From: Accumulibacter sp.
GTDB lineage: Bacteria > Pseudomonadota > Gammaproteobacteria > Burkholderiales > Rhodocyclaceae
Assembly (NCBI GenBank): GCA_031264825.1
Contig: JAISDL010000078.1
Span: 1-10,956, forward strand
Direction of reading: 5' to 3'
Length of the DNA stretch: 10,956 nucleotides
The notes beneath the pieces are model-generated. The model worked only from the letters and a program-made list of their open reading frames with translations, was not told the origin of the DNA and did not search any database. Below are positions 1 to 6,325 of the stretch, piece by piece. Positions within the stretch are counted from its first letter, which is position 1; each line of letters begins with the position of its first letter. The translations under genes were made by a program, and so were the position numbers.

Positions 1-24
1 TTTTCGCCTTCATCCAGGTCAAGG

Positions 25-40
25 GCGGAAATTTTTCCGC
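25..40. repeat. Short palindrome upstream of the first promoter (possible operator)
   Basis: Seven-base arms GCGGAAA (25-31) and TTTCCGC (34-40) form a perfect inverted repeat around two T residues. It ends 11 bases before the -35 box of the promoter at 52-80, a common position for a regulator-binding site. It could also fold as a 6-bp hairpin with a 4-base loop, but no T-tract follows on either strand, so a terminator is less likely. No regulator can be named from the sequence, and chance occurrence is possible. Confidence 0.35.
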
Positions 41-51
41 AATACAAGAAA

Positions 52-80
52 TCGACACCGGCGCGACAAGTCATTATAAT
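52..80 (+). promoter_or_regulatory. Sigma70-type promoter for the first gene and probably the miaB operon
   Basis: A -35 box TCGACA (52-57, five of six consensus bases) and a perfect -10 box TATAAT (75-80) are separated by the optimal 17 bases. The expected transcription start, about 7 bases after the -10 box, falls at or next to the ATG at 87, so an mRNA from this promoter would have almost no leader. This is the only convincing promoter between here and lnt and may drive all five + strand genes. The core ATTATAAT is its own reverse complement, so a -10 box also reads on the - strand, but no matching -35 box was found there. Confidence 0.6.
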
Positions 81-86
81 GGAGAG

Positions 87-455
87 ATGGCCCTACCTCA
101 GGCAGTTATCGCTTCCATCGTCAGCGCCGTTCTCGACATGACGGCGCAGATCCCCGATCGCGCTCCGCAGTATCAGGAGTACGTGCGTTTGCATCAACTG
201 CCGCCCGAAGCCAAAGTCGGCTTCATGCAGCCGTTTTCCAACGACGGGACGGTGCTGATCGACAACGACCGATTGCCGGTTTCGGCGGCCATACAGATCC
301 GCAACCTGCAAAATCTGATCGTCGTCCCGATGAACGTCACCGAAGCGACGAATGTGGTCTATTTGAACGATCTTTACGGTTCCGTGCATCGCGTCTGGAT
401 GATCACTCTGGAAGAAGCGGAATCCCTGCGCCCCGTGGAACCCATCCAACCTTAA
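87..455 (+). CDS. Small protein of unknown function upstream of miaB
   Basis: Encodes 122 residues that I do not recognise. The N-terminus (about residues 1-22) is a mildly hydrophobic, helix-like stretch without a clear signal-peptidase site. The rest looks like a small soluble domain, with alternating hydrophobic stretches suggesting beta strands at about residues 52-100. No cysteines or obvious catalytic motif are visible. It ends 2 bases before the GTG of miaB, so the two are probably co-translated. The start is uncertain: ATG 87 has GGAG only 2 bases upstream and coincides with the predicted transcription start, while ATG 138 would give 105 residues but has no clear Shine-Dalgarno. The frame is open from 87 to the window edge without another start codon, so an upstream start outside the window is also possible. 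The first 17 codons use rarer triplets (CTA, CCT, GCA, GTT) than the rest, which slightly favours the later start. Confidence 0.6.
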   Translation: MALPQAVIASIVSAVLDMTAQIPDRAPQYQEYVRLHQLPPEAKVGFMQPFSNDGTVLIDNDRLPVSAAIQIRNLQNLIVVPMNVTEATNVVYLNDLYGSVHRVWMITLEEAESLRPVEPIQP

Positions 456-457
456 GC

Positions 458-1801
458 GTGTCGCTGGCAAAGAAGCTTTTTATCCGCACGTTCGGCTGCC
501 AGATGAACGAATACGATTCGGCCAAAATGGCCGATGTCCTTTCGGCGTCCGGCGATTTTACCCGGACGAGCGTGCCCGAAGACGCGGACGTCATTCTTTT
601 CAATACGTGTTCGGTGCGAGAAAAAGCGCAGGAGCGCGTCTTTCACGATCTTGGCCGCGTGCGTCCGCTGAAGGAGAAAAACCCCGCCCTCATCATCGGC
701 GTCGGCGGTTGCGTCGCGAGCCAAGAGGGCGAGGCGATCCTTGCGCGCGCGCCTTACGTCGATCTCGTCTTCGGCCCGCAGACCTTGCACCGTCTGCCGC
801 GGATGATCGACGAGCGTCGACGGTCGGGTCGACCGCAGGTCGACGTTTCGTTTCCCGAAATCGAAAAATTCGACAACCTGCCCCCCGCGCGCGTCGAGGG
901 CGCGGCGGCTTTCGTCTCGATCATCGAAGGCTGCGGCAAATTCTGCACCTACTGCATCGTTCCCTATACGCGCGGCGAAGAGGTTTCGCGGCCTTTCGAC
1001 GATGTGCTGACCGAAGCGGCGAGCCTTGCCTCGCAAGGCGTTTCCGAAATCACCCTGCTCGGCCAGAACGTCAATGCGTATCGCGGCGCGCTTTCCGGCA
1101 GCGACGAAAACGCCGACCTTGCGATGCTCATCGAAGTCATCGCTGAGATTCCCGGCATCGAGCGCATCCGTTACACGACGTCGCATCCGCGCGAGTTTAC
1201 GCAGCGCCTCGTCGACGTCTATGCCCGCGTCCCCAAGCTCGTCTCGCATCTGCACCTCCCGGTGCAATCGGGGTCCGACCGCGTTCTCGCCGCGATGAAG
1301 CGCGGCTACACGGCGCTTGAATACAAGAGCCTCGCGCGCAAGCTCCGCGCCGTCCGCCCCGGACTCGCGCTTTCGTCGGACTTTCTCGTCGGCTTTCCGG
1401 GAGAAACCGACGCGGATTTCGAAAAGACGATGGACCTCATCGACGCGGTCGGGTTCGATGCGTCGTTTTCCTTTCTTTACAGCCCGCGCCCCGGAACGCC
1501 CGCCGCCGAGCTTTCCGACGCTACGCCGCACGAAGTCCGGCTCGGGCGCCTGATGCGTTTGCAGCGGCGGATCGACGAACTCGCCCAGGACGTCTCGCGC
1601 TCGATGGTCGGGACGGTCCAGCGCGTCCTCGTCGAGGGCGCGTCGAAAAAGAACACCGGAGAACTCGCGGGGCGGACGGACAACAACCGGATCGTCAATT
1701 TTTCAGGTTCGCCGCGTCTCGTCGATCGATTCGTCGACGTGCGGATCACCGAGGCGCTACCGCATTCCCTGCGCGGCGAAGTCGTCGTGCGGGAGACCTG
1801 A
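458..1801 (+). CDS. miaB: tRNA-2-methylthio-N6-dimethylallyladenosine synthase MiaB
   Basis: A radical-SAM methylthiotransferase that adds the methylthio group to i6A37 of tRNAs reading U-starting codons. At 447 residues it has the usual family length. The N-terminal MTTase domain carries its cluster-binding cysteines at C14 (in FGCQMNEYDS), C51 (in NTCSVRE) and C85 (in GGCVAS). The radical-SAM motif CGKFCTYC supplies C159, C163 and C166. A C-terminal TRAM RNA-binding domain spans about residues 380-445. The start is GTG at 458, because the next in-frame Met (residue 16) lies past the essential C14. No good Shine-Dalgarno is seen; with the upstream stop only 2 bases away, translation probably depends on coupling. 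The stop is 1 base before the ybeZ start. Confidence 0.97.
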   Translation: MSLAKKLFIRTFGCQMNEYDSAKMADVLSASGDFTRTSVPEDADVILFNTCSVREKAQERVFHDLGRVRPLKEKNPALIIGVGGCVASQEGEAILARAPYVDLVFGPQTLHRLPRMIDERRRSGRPQVDVSFPEIEKFDNLPPARVEGAAAFVSIIEGCGKFCTYCIVPYTRGEEVSRPFDDVLTEAASLASQGVSEITLLGQNVNAYRGALSGSDENADLAMLIEVIAEIPGIERIRYTTSHPREFTQRLVDVYARVPKLVSHLHLPVQSGSDRVLAAMKRGYTALEYKSLARKLRAVRPGLALSSDFLVGFPGETDADFEKTMDLIDAVGFDASFSFLYSPRPGTPAAELSDATPHEVRLGRLMRLQRRIDELAQDVSRSMVGTVQRVLVEGASKKNTGELAGRTDNNRIVNFSGSPRLVDRFVDVRITEALPHSLRGEVVVRET

Positions 1802-1802
1802 A

Positions 1803-2807
1803 ATGGCGGGGAAAACGACGCGCGGCAGCGTCGAACTTTCTCTCACGCCGGTCGATAACGTCCGCCTCGCCCGCCTGTGCGGCGCGCTCGACGAAAACCT
1901 CCGCCAGATCGAAACGGCGCTCGACGTTGTCATCGCAAGGCGCGGCGAGCGCTTCGTACTCCGGGGATCTCCGGGACAAACATCGCGGGCCTCCGAAGCC
2001 TTGCAAAAATTCTACGCGCAGGCGAAAAAGCCCTTCAGCGTAGACGAAATCCAGCTCGGACTGATCGAACTGACCGAGTGCTCCACGAAAAGCATCGCCG
2101 GCGACGACGCGCCGCTCCTGATGACGCGCAAGACGGAGCTGCACGGCCGTACGCCGCACCAGGTCGAATACCTTCGACAGATTCAGGAATACGACATCAG
2201 CTTCGGCACGGGACCCGCCGGGACCGGAAAAACCTATCTCGCCGTCGCTTCTGCCGTCGACGCTTTCGAGCGCGAGACCGTTCAGCGCATCATCCTGACC
2301 CGCCCCGCGGTCGAAGCCGGCGAACGGCTCGGTTTTTTGCCCGGAGACCTTGCGAAAAAAGTCGACCCCTATTTGCGCCCACTGTACGACGCGCTCTACG
2401 ACCTGATGGGTTTCGATCGGGTCGCGCGTCTCTTCGAACGCAACGCGATCGAAATCGCCCCGCTGGCGTATATGCGGGGACGCACGCTGAATCACGCATT
2501 CGTGATCCTCGACGAGGCGCAAAACACGACGCGTGAGCAAATGAAAATGTTCCTGACGCGGATCGGAATCGGCGCAAAAGCCGTGATCAACGGCGACGTC
2601 ACGCAGATCGACCTCCCCGGCGGACAGAAGAGCGGCCTGATCGAAGCACGCCGGATACTGAAGAACGTTCGCGGAATCGCCTTCACCGAATTCGGAAAGG
2701 AAGACGTCGTCCGCCACCCGCTCGTCGCGCGCATCGTTTCCGCCTACGAAGCCGACGCCAAGCCCGCGTCCCCCAGGACTTCCGACGATGCCGACCCCGC
2801 GCCTTGA
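1803..2807 (+). CDS. ybeZ: PhoH-family ATPase (YbeZ/PhoL)
   Basis: A cytoplasmic P-loop ATPase of the PhoH family, 334 residues and close to family length. Walker A is GPAGTGKT at residues 137-144 and Walker B is VILDEAQN at 234-241, with D237 and E238 as the metal and catalytic acids. Downstream, INGDVTQIDLP and GIAFTEF are typical PhoH sequences. The first 120 residues are the small N-terminal domain seen in YbeZ rather than in short PhoH proteins. YbeZ works with YbeY in rRNA maturation and RNA handling, consistent with its place before ybeY. The ATG is preceded by GGGAG (1791-1795) at 7 bases. The last 20 bases overlap ybeY, and the C-terminal tail is rich in Ala, Pro and Asp and probably disordered. 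Confidence 0.95.
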   Translation: MAGKTTRGSVELSLTPVDNVRLARLCGALDENLRQIETALDVVIARRGERFVLRGSPGQTSRASEALQKFYAQAKKPFSVDEIQLGLIELTECSTKSIAGDDAPLLMTRKTELHGRTPHQVEYLRQIQEYDISFGTGPAGTGKTYLAVASAVDAFERETVQRIILTRPAVEAGERLGFLPGDLAKKVDPYLRPLYDALYDLMGFDRVARLFERNAIEIAPLAYMRGRTLNHAFVILDEAQNTTREQMKMFLTRIGIGAKAVINGDVTQIDLPGGQKSGLIEARRILKNVRGIAFTEFGKEDVVRHPLVARIVSAYEADAKPASPRTSDDADPAP

Positions 2808-3288
2808 GCTTTCCGTGCAATACGCGTGCGGCGTGAAAGACTTGCCGAAACGCTCCGAAGTCCGCGCGTGGGCGCGCGCCGCGTTGCACCCTGACCGCGC
2901 GCGCGGCGCGGAAATCGCCATCCGTTTCGTCGGCGAAGAAGAGGCACGCACGCTCAACCGCGACTACCGCCGCAAGGACGCCGCGACGAACGTCCTCTCG
3001 TTTTCCTACGAAACGGACCCGCTTCTTCAGGGAGACCTCGTCGTCTGCGTTCCCGTCCTCGAACGCGAAGCCGCCGAACTGGGAATAAGCATGAGTGCGC
3101 GCTGCGCGCACCTGATCGTCCACGGCCTGCTCCACTTGCAGGGTTACGACCACGAGACCGGCGAAGAAGACGCGACCGCGATGGAGGCACAGGAGCGCGA
3201 GATCATGGCGTCGCTCGGATTTCCCGACCCGTATTCAACGGATTCGACACCCTCCTCGCCGGTTTCTTGCGCCCTCGCGCCGGAATAA
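2788..3288 (+). CDS. ybeY: Endoribonuclease YbeY (16S rRNA maturation)
   Basis: A single-strand-specific metallo-endoribonuclease acting in 16S rRNA 3' maturation and late 30S quality control. The family signature HGLLHLQGYDH is intact, with zinc-binding H112, H116 and H122. The strand motif TNVLSFSYE lies at about residues 71-79. At 166 residues it is slightly long: after the usual end near GFPDPY a tail of about 17 Ser/Pro-rich residues runs on toward lnt. ATG 2788 is chosen because AGGA (2775-2778) lies 9 bases upstream. It overlaps the end of ybeZ by 20 bases, implying translational coupling of the two partners. The stop is 8 bases before the preferred lnt start. Confidence 0.95.
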   Translation: MPTPRLELSVQYACGVKDLPKRSEVRAWARAALHPDRARGAEIAIRFVGEEEARTLNRDYRRKDAATNVLSFSYETDPLLQGDLVVCVPVLEREAAELGISMSARCAHLIVHGLLHLQGYDHETGEEDATAMEAQEREIMASLGFPDPYSTDSTPSSPVSCALAPE

Positions 3289-3296
3289 ACGACGAA

Positions 3297-4850
3297 ATGA
3301 CGAGAACGCTCGCGCGCCCCGCCCTCGCCGCCTTTTTGCTCGGTGCGGCAAGCGTCGCCGCGTTCGAGCCGGTCGGTTTCTACCCCCTGATCTTTCCAAC
3401 GCTCGCCGGCTTCTTCGGTCTGCTCGATGCGGCTGCATCGCGGAAAACGGGTTTCCGGGGCGGCGCGCTTTTAGGCGGCGCCTTCGGTTTCGGGCTTTTC
3501 ATCGCCGGCGTTTCCTGGATTTTCGTCAGTCTCAGCACCTTCGGCAACATGCCCGCGCCGCTCGCCGCGTTTGCAACGATCCTGTTTTGCCTCGTCGAAT
3601 CGCTTTTTCCCGCGCTCGCGGGCGCGCTCTTCGTCCGTTTTGCGTCGGAATCGAAGCCGCGGCGCGTCCTCTTTTTCGCCGCGCTCTGGACGCTCGCCGA
3701 AGTTTTGCGCGGGAGCGGCTCTTTCGGCTTTCCCTGGCTGGCGATCGGGTACTCCCAAACGCCCCCAAGCCCCCTGGCCGCTTTTGCCCCGATCGTCGGC
3801 GTCTACGGCGTCTCGCTAATTGTCGCCCTCGCCGCCGCGCCCCTCTCGGAAGTCGCCCGGGGCGTTTTCCGGCGGTCGGGCGAATCGGCGGAGATGCCGC
3901 CGCCTTCGGCAACGTGTAAAACCTGCCGATGCCGCCCCTTCCTTCCACTCCTCGCGATCGTCGCGGCGGGGATATGCCTGCGCCCGATCGAATGGACAGC
4001 GCCGACCGGCGCCCCGCTCAAACTCGCCATCGCGCAGGGCAATATCGCGCAGGAAATGAAATGGCGTCCCGAACATTTCCACGAAACACTGCGCGTCTTC
4101 CTCCGGCTCGTCGAAGAAAACCCCGCGCAGCTTACGATCCTGCCCGAAGCGGCTTTTCCCGCGTTCCTCGATCAGATTCCCCGCGATTACGTCGGCCTGC
4201 TCTCGGCGCTCGCGCGGCGCGAAGGCGGGGGCTTGATCGTCGGCATCCCCACGCGGGAAAGCGAGGGACGCGCTTACAATTCGGCGCTTCTCCTGGGGGC
4301 GCTGGAAAAAAACGCCGCCGTGAAATACGATAAATCGCACCTCGTCCCCTTCGGCGAATTCGTCCCGCCGGGGTTCAAGTGGTTTCTCGAACTCGTCGAG
4401 ATTCCCATGTCGAACTTCGCGCCCGGCGCGCAAAAACAGCCGATTCTGCGCGTCGGAGACCAGAGAATCGCCGTCAACATCTGCTACGAAGACGCTTTCG
4501 GCGGTGAAATCGCGCGCGCGCTGCCCGAAGCCACGCTGCTCGTCAACCTTTCGAACGTCGCCTGGTTCGGCGACTCGCTGGCACCCGCGCAGCACCTTCA
4601 GATTTCGCAAATGCGCGCGTTGGAAACGGGACGGACGATGCTGCGCGCGACGAATACCGGGATGACCGCGATCATCGGGCCCGACGGCCGCGTCGTGAAG
4701 CGCCTCGCGCCCTTTACGCGCAACGTTCTGCGCGGAGAAGCGCAAGGCTACGCGGGGACGACGCCTTTCGTCCGATGGGGAAACTGGCTGGTCATCGCAA
4801 TCGCACTGGTACTGTCAGGAATCAGGAGACAGAAGACGGGAGACAGATGA
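3297..4850 (+). CDS. lnt: Apolipoprotein N-acyltransferase Lnt
   Basis: An inner-membrane enzyme that transfers a third acyl chain to the N-terminal cysteine of lipoproteins, completing their maturation. From ATG 3297 it is 517 residues, normal for the family. The N-terminal half is a bundle of hydrophobic helices (about residues 8-235). A periplasmic nitrilase-type domain follows, with the catalytic triad E284 (in LPEAAFP), K346 (in YDKSHLVPFGEF) and C396 (in NICYEDAFG). A final transmembrane helix lies at about residues 490-507. ATG 3297 is preferred over an in-frame TTG at 3267 because the latter overlaps ybeY and adds no membrane sequence. Two oddities: a loop with C207, C210 and C212 in the membrane half, and a last stretch SGIRRQKTGDR encoded inside a heptamer repeat array. 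The usual corC neighbour is missing upstream. Confidence 0.95.
   Translation: MTRTLARPALAAFLLGAASVAAFEPVGFYPLIFPTLAGFFGLLDAAASRKTGFRGGALLGGAFGFGLFIAGVSWIFVSLSTFGNMPAPLAAFATILFCLVESLFPALAGALFVRFASESKPRRVLFFAALWTLAEVLRGSGSFGFPWLAIGYSQTPPSPLAAFAPIVGVYGVSLIVALAAAPLSEVARGVFRRSGESAEMPPPSATCKTCRCRPFLPLLAIVAAGICLRPIEWTAPTGAPLKLAIAQGNIAQEMKWRPEHFHETLRVFLRLVEENPAQLTILPEAAFPAFLDQIPRDYVGLLSALARREGGGLIVGIPTRESEGRAYNSALLLGALEKNAAVKYDKSHLVPFGEFVPPGFKWFLELVEIPMSNFAPGAQKQPILRVGDQRIAVNICYEDAFGGEIARALPEATLLVNLSNVAWFGDSLAPAQHLQISQMRALETGRTMLRATNTGMTAIIGPDGRVVKRLAPFTRNVLRGEAQGYAGTTPFVRWGNWLVIAIALVLSGIRRQKTGDR
4812..4846 (-). repeat. Heptamer array, left arm (five units)
   Basis: Read on the - strand from 4846 down, five contiguous heptamers appear: CTGTCTC, CCGTCTT, CTGTCTC, CTGATTC and a diverged CTGACAG. 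The array overlaps the 3' end of lnt and encodes most of its last residues, with the lnt stop directly after it. It is the inverted counterpart of the array at 4907-4941. Allowing one extra unit (AAGACGG on the + strand, 4833-4839), 4815-4848 pairs perfectly over 27 bases with 4905-4931. Confidence 0.8.
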
Positions 4851-4879
4851 AAACCGATCGGTGTTTCAACGATCTTTCT

Positions 4880-4898
4880 CCGGCGGCGAAGCCGCCGG
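4880..4898. terminator. GC-rich hairpin between convergent lnt and der (possible bidirectional terminator)
   Basis: CCGGCGGC (4880-4887) and GCCGCCGG (4891-4898) form a perfect 8-bp stem with a 3-base loop, centrally placed between the stops of two convergent operons. No T-tract follows on either strand, so it is not a textbook intrinsic terminator. It sits inside the larger inverted repeat formed by the heptamer arrays, so the whole 4815-4931 segment could fold into a long nested hairpin in either transcript. Termination or 3'-end protection is inferred from position; it may equally be the core of a repetitive palindromic element. Confidence 0.4.
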
Positions 4899-4906
4899 TA
4901 ACTGAT

Positions 4907-4941
4907 CTGTCTCCTGTCTCCTGATTCCTGATCCCTGATTC
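4907..4941 (+). repeat. Heptamer array, right arm (five units)
   Basis: Five contiguous heptamers in perfect phase: CTGTCTC, CTGTCTC, CTGATTC, CTGATCC, CTGATTC, fitting the pattern CTGWYYC. The last unit ends one base short of completing the der stop codon (TCA at 4940-4942 on the + strand). With the left arm it makes an inverted repeat flanking about 60 bases that hold the GC hairpin. No repeat of this type was noticed elsewhere in the window. Confidence 0.85.
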
Positions 4942-6325
4942 ACCCTCCCGGCCTGCGGTTCGTGTTTCGACCGGGTCTTTTGCTTCGGGTTTGCGAAGAG
5001 GGTTTGCGCGGGTCGTAAGGGTTTTCCGAGGTGACGAAGCGGAAACGGATCGGCGTTCCCTTCAGGCGGAAGACGTCCCGGAAGACGTTTTCGAGATAGC
5101 GCACGTAGGAATCGGGGATTTTTTCGAGCGCGTTTCCGTGGACGACGACGATCGGGGGATTGCGCCCCCCTTGGTGGGCGTAGCGCAGCTTGGGCCGAAA
5201 AATCCCGCTGCGCGGCGGCGACTGGCGCGAGACGGCGTCGATCAGGGTTCGCGTGAGCTTCGGCGTCGACAAATCGGTCGTCGCGGCCTTGTACGCCGCG
5301 TCGACCGAGCGGAAAAGGCTCGAAAGCCCGCGTTTTTTCAGCGCGGAGACGTAATGGAAATTGGCGAAGCTCAGAAATTTCATCCGCGCTTCGACTTCTT
5401 CCTTGAACTGCCCTCGCACATACGCCGAAACGCCGTCCCACTTGTTGACCGCGACGACGAGCGCGCGGCCCGATTCTACGATGAACCCCGCGATGTGCGC
5501 GTCCTGGTCGGACATATCCTGTTGTGCGTCGAGGACGAGAATGACGACGTGCGCGTCCTCGATCGATTGCAAGGTCTTGATCACCGAGAATTTTTCGATC
5601 GCCTCGACGGTCTTTCCCTTCCGCCGCAGTCCGGCGGTGTCGATCAGCATGTAGTGTCTGCCGTCGCGTTCGAAATCGACGTAAATCGAGTCGCGCGTCG
5701 TTCCGGGCTGGTCGAAGGCAATGACGCGCTCGTCGCCCAGAAGAGCGTTGATCATCGTGCTTTTCCCGACGTTCGGACGCCCGACGATCGCAACTTTCAG
5801 GACGTCGTCTTTTTCAGCCTCTTCACCGGCCTCGGGAAAGGCGCTGAGCACGCGCGCGATCAACTCGCTCACGCCGTCCCCGTGCGCCGCCGAGACGGCG
5901 AACGGTTCTCCCAGACCCAGTTCGTGGAAGTCGGAGACCGCGATGCCGCGATCCATACCCTCGGCCTTGTTTACGGCGACGATCACCGCGCGACCGCTTC
6001 TTCGCAGTTTGTCGGCGACTTCCTTGTCGATCGCCGTCAGGCCGGCCCGCCCATCGACGAGGAAGACGACGGCGTCGGCCTCGTCGATCGCCTGCTCGGT
6101 CTGGCGGGCCATCCGGTAGAGGATTCCGTCCTTGGTGAGCGGTTCAAACCCGCCTGTGTCGATCACCAGGTAAGGTTTCTTGCCGAGCTTGCCGTGACCG
6201 TAGTGCCGGTCGCGCGTCAGCCCCGGAACGTCGGCGACGAGCGCGTCGCGCGTTCTCGTCAGGCGGTTGAAAAGCGTCGATTTTCCAACGTTCGGCCTGC
6301 CGATGAGCGCGATGACCGGCTTCAT
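4940..6325 (-). CDS. der: Ribosome-assembly GTPase Der (EngA)
   Basis: A double-GTPase required for 50S subunit assembly, 461 residues, slightly shorter than the E. coli protein. The first G domain has GRPNVGKS (9-16), DTGG (56-59) and NKAE (119-122). The second has GRPNVGKS (182-189), DTAG (229-232) and NKWD (294-297). A C-terminal KH-like domain covers about residues 350-440, ending in a basic Arg/Lys/Ser-rich tail typical of Der. NKAE replaces the usual NKxD in the first G4 motif, a substitution I recall from other betaproteobacterial Der proteins. The ATG overlaps the bamB stop in an ATGA, with AGGA directly before it, so translation is probably coupled to bamB. The stop lies at the edge of the heptamer array and faces the convergent lnt. 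Confidence 0.97.
   Translation of the reverse strand: MKPVIALIGRPNVGKSTLFNRLTRTRDALVADVPGLTRDRHYGHGKLGKKPYLVIDTGGFEPLTKDGILYRMARQTEQAIDEADAVVFLVDGRAGLTAIDKEVADKLRRSGRAVIVAVNKAEGMDRGIAVSDFHELGLGEPFAVSAAHGDGVSELIARVLSAFPEAGEEAEKDDVLKVAIVGRPNVGKSTMINALLGDERVIAFDQPGTTRDSIYVDFERDGRHYMLIDTAGLRRKGKTVEAIEKFSVIKTLQSIEDAHVVILVLDAQQDMSDQDAHIAGFIVESGRALVVAVNKWDGVSAYVRGQFKEEVEARMKFLSFANFHYVSALKKRGLSSLFRSVDAAYKAATTDLSTPKLTRTLIDAVSRQSPPRSGIFRPKLRYAHQGGRNPPIVVVHGNALEKIPDSYVRYLENVFRDVFRLKGTPIRFRFVTSENPYDPRKPSSQTRSKRPGRNTNRRPGG

Noticed and set aside
452..1531. A 359-codon open frame on the - strand opposite miaB
   Set aside because: Antisense to MiaB with all catalytic cysteines of the latter intact; typical high-GC artefact.
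3267..3299. TTG start for lnt at 3267
   Set aside because: It would overlap ybeY and add ten residues not typical of the Lnt N-terminus; ATG 3297 leads straight into the first membrane helix.
3816..4745. A 309-codon open frame on the - strand opposite lnt
   Set aside because: Antisense to Lnt, Arg/Asp/Phe-rich and without recognisable features.
4812..4941. Heptamer arrays as a CRISPR array or integron site
   Set aside because: Units are 7 bases with no spacers, in inverted orientation, and no cas or integrase gene is present.
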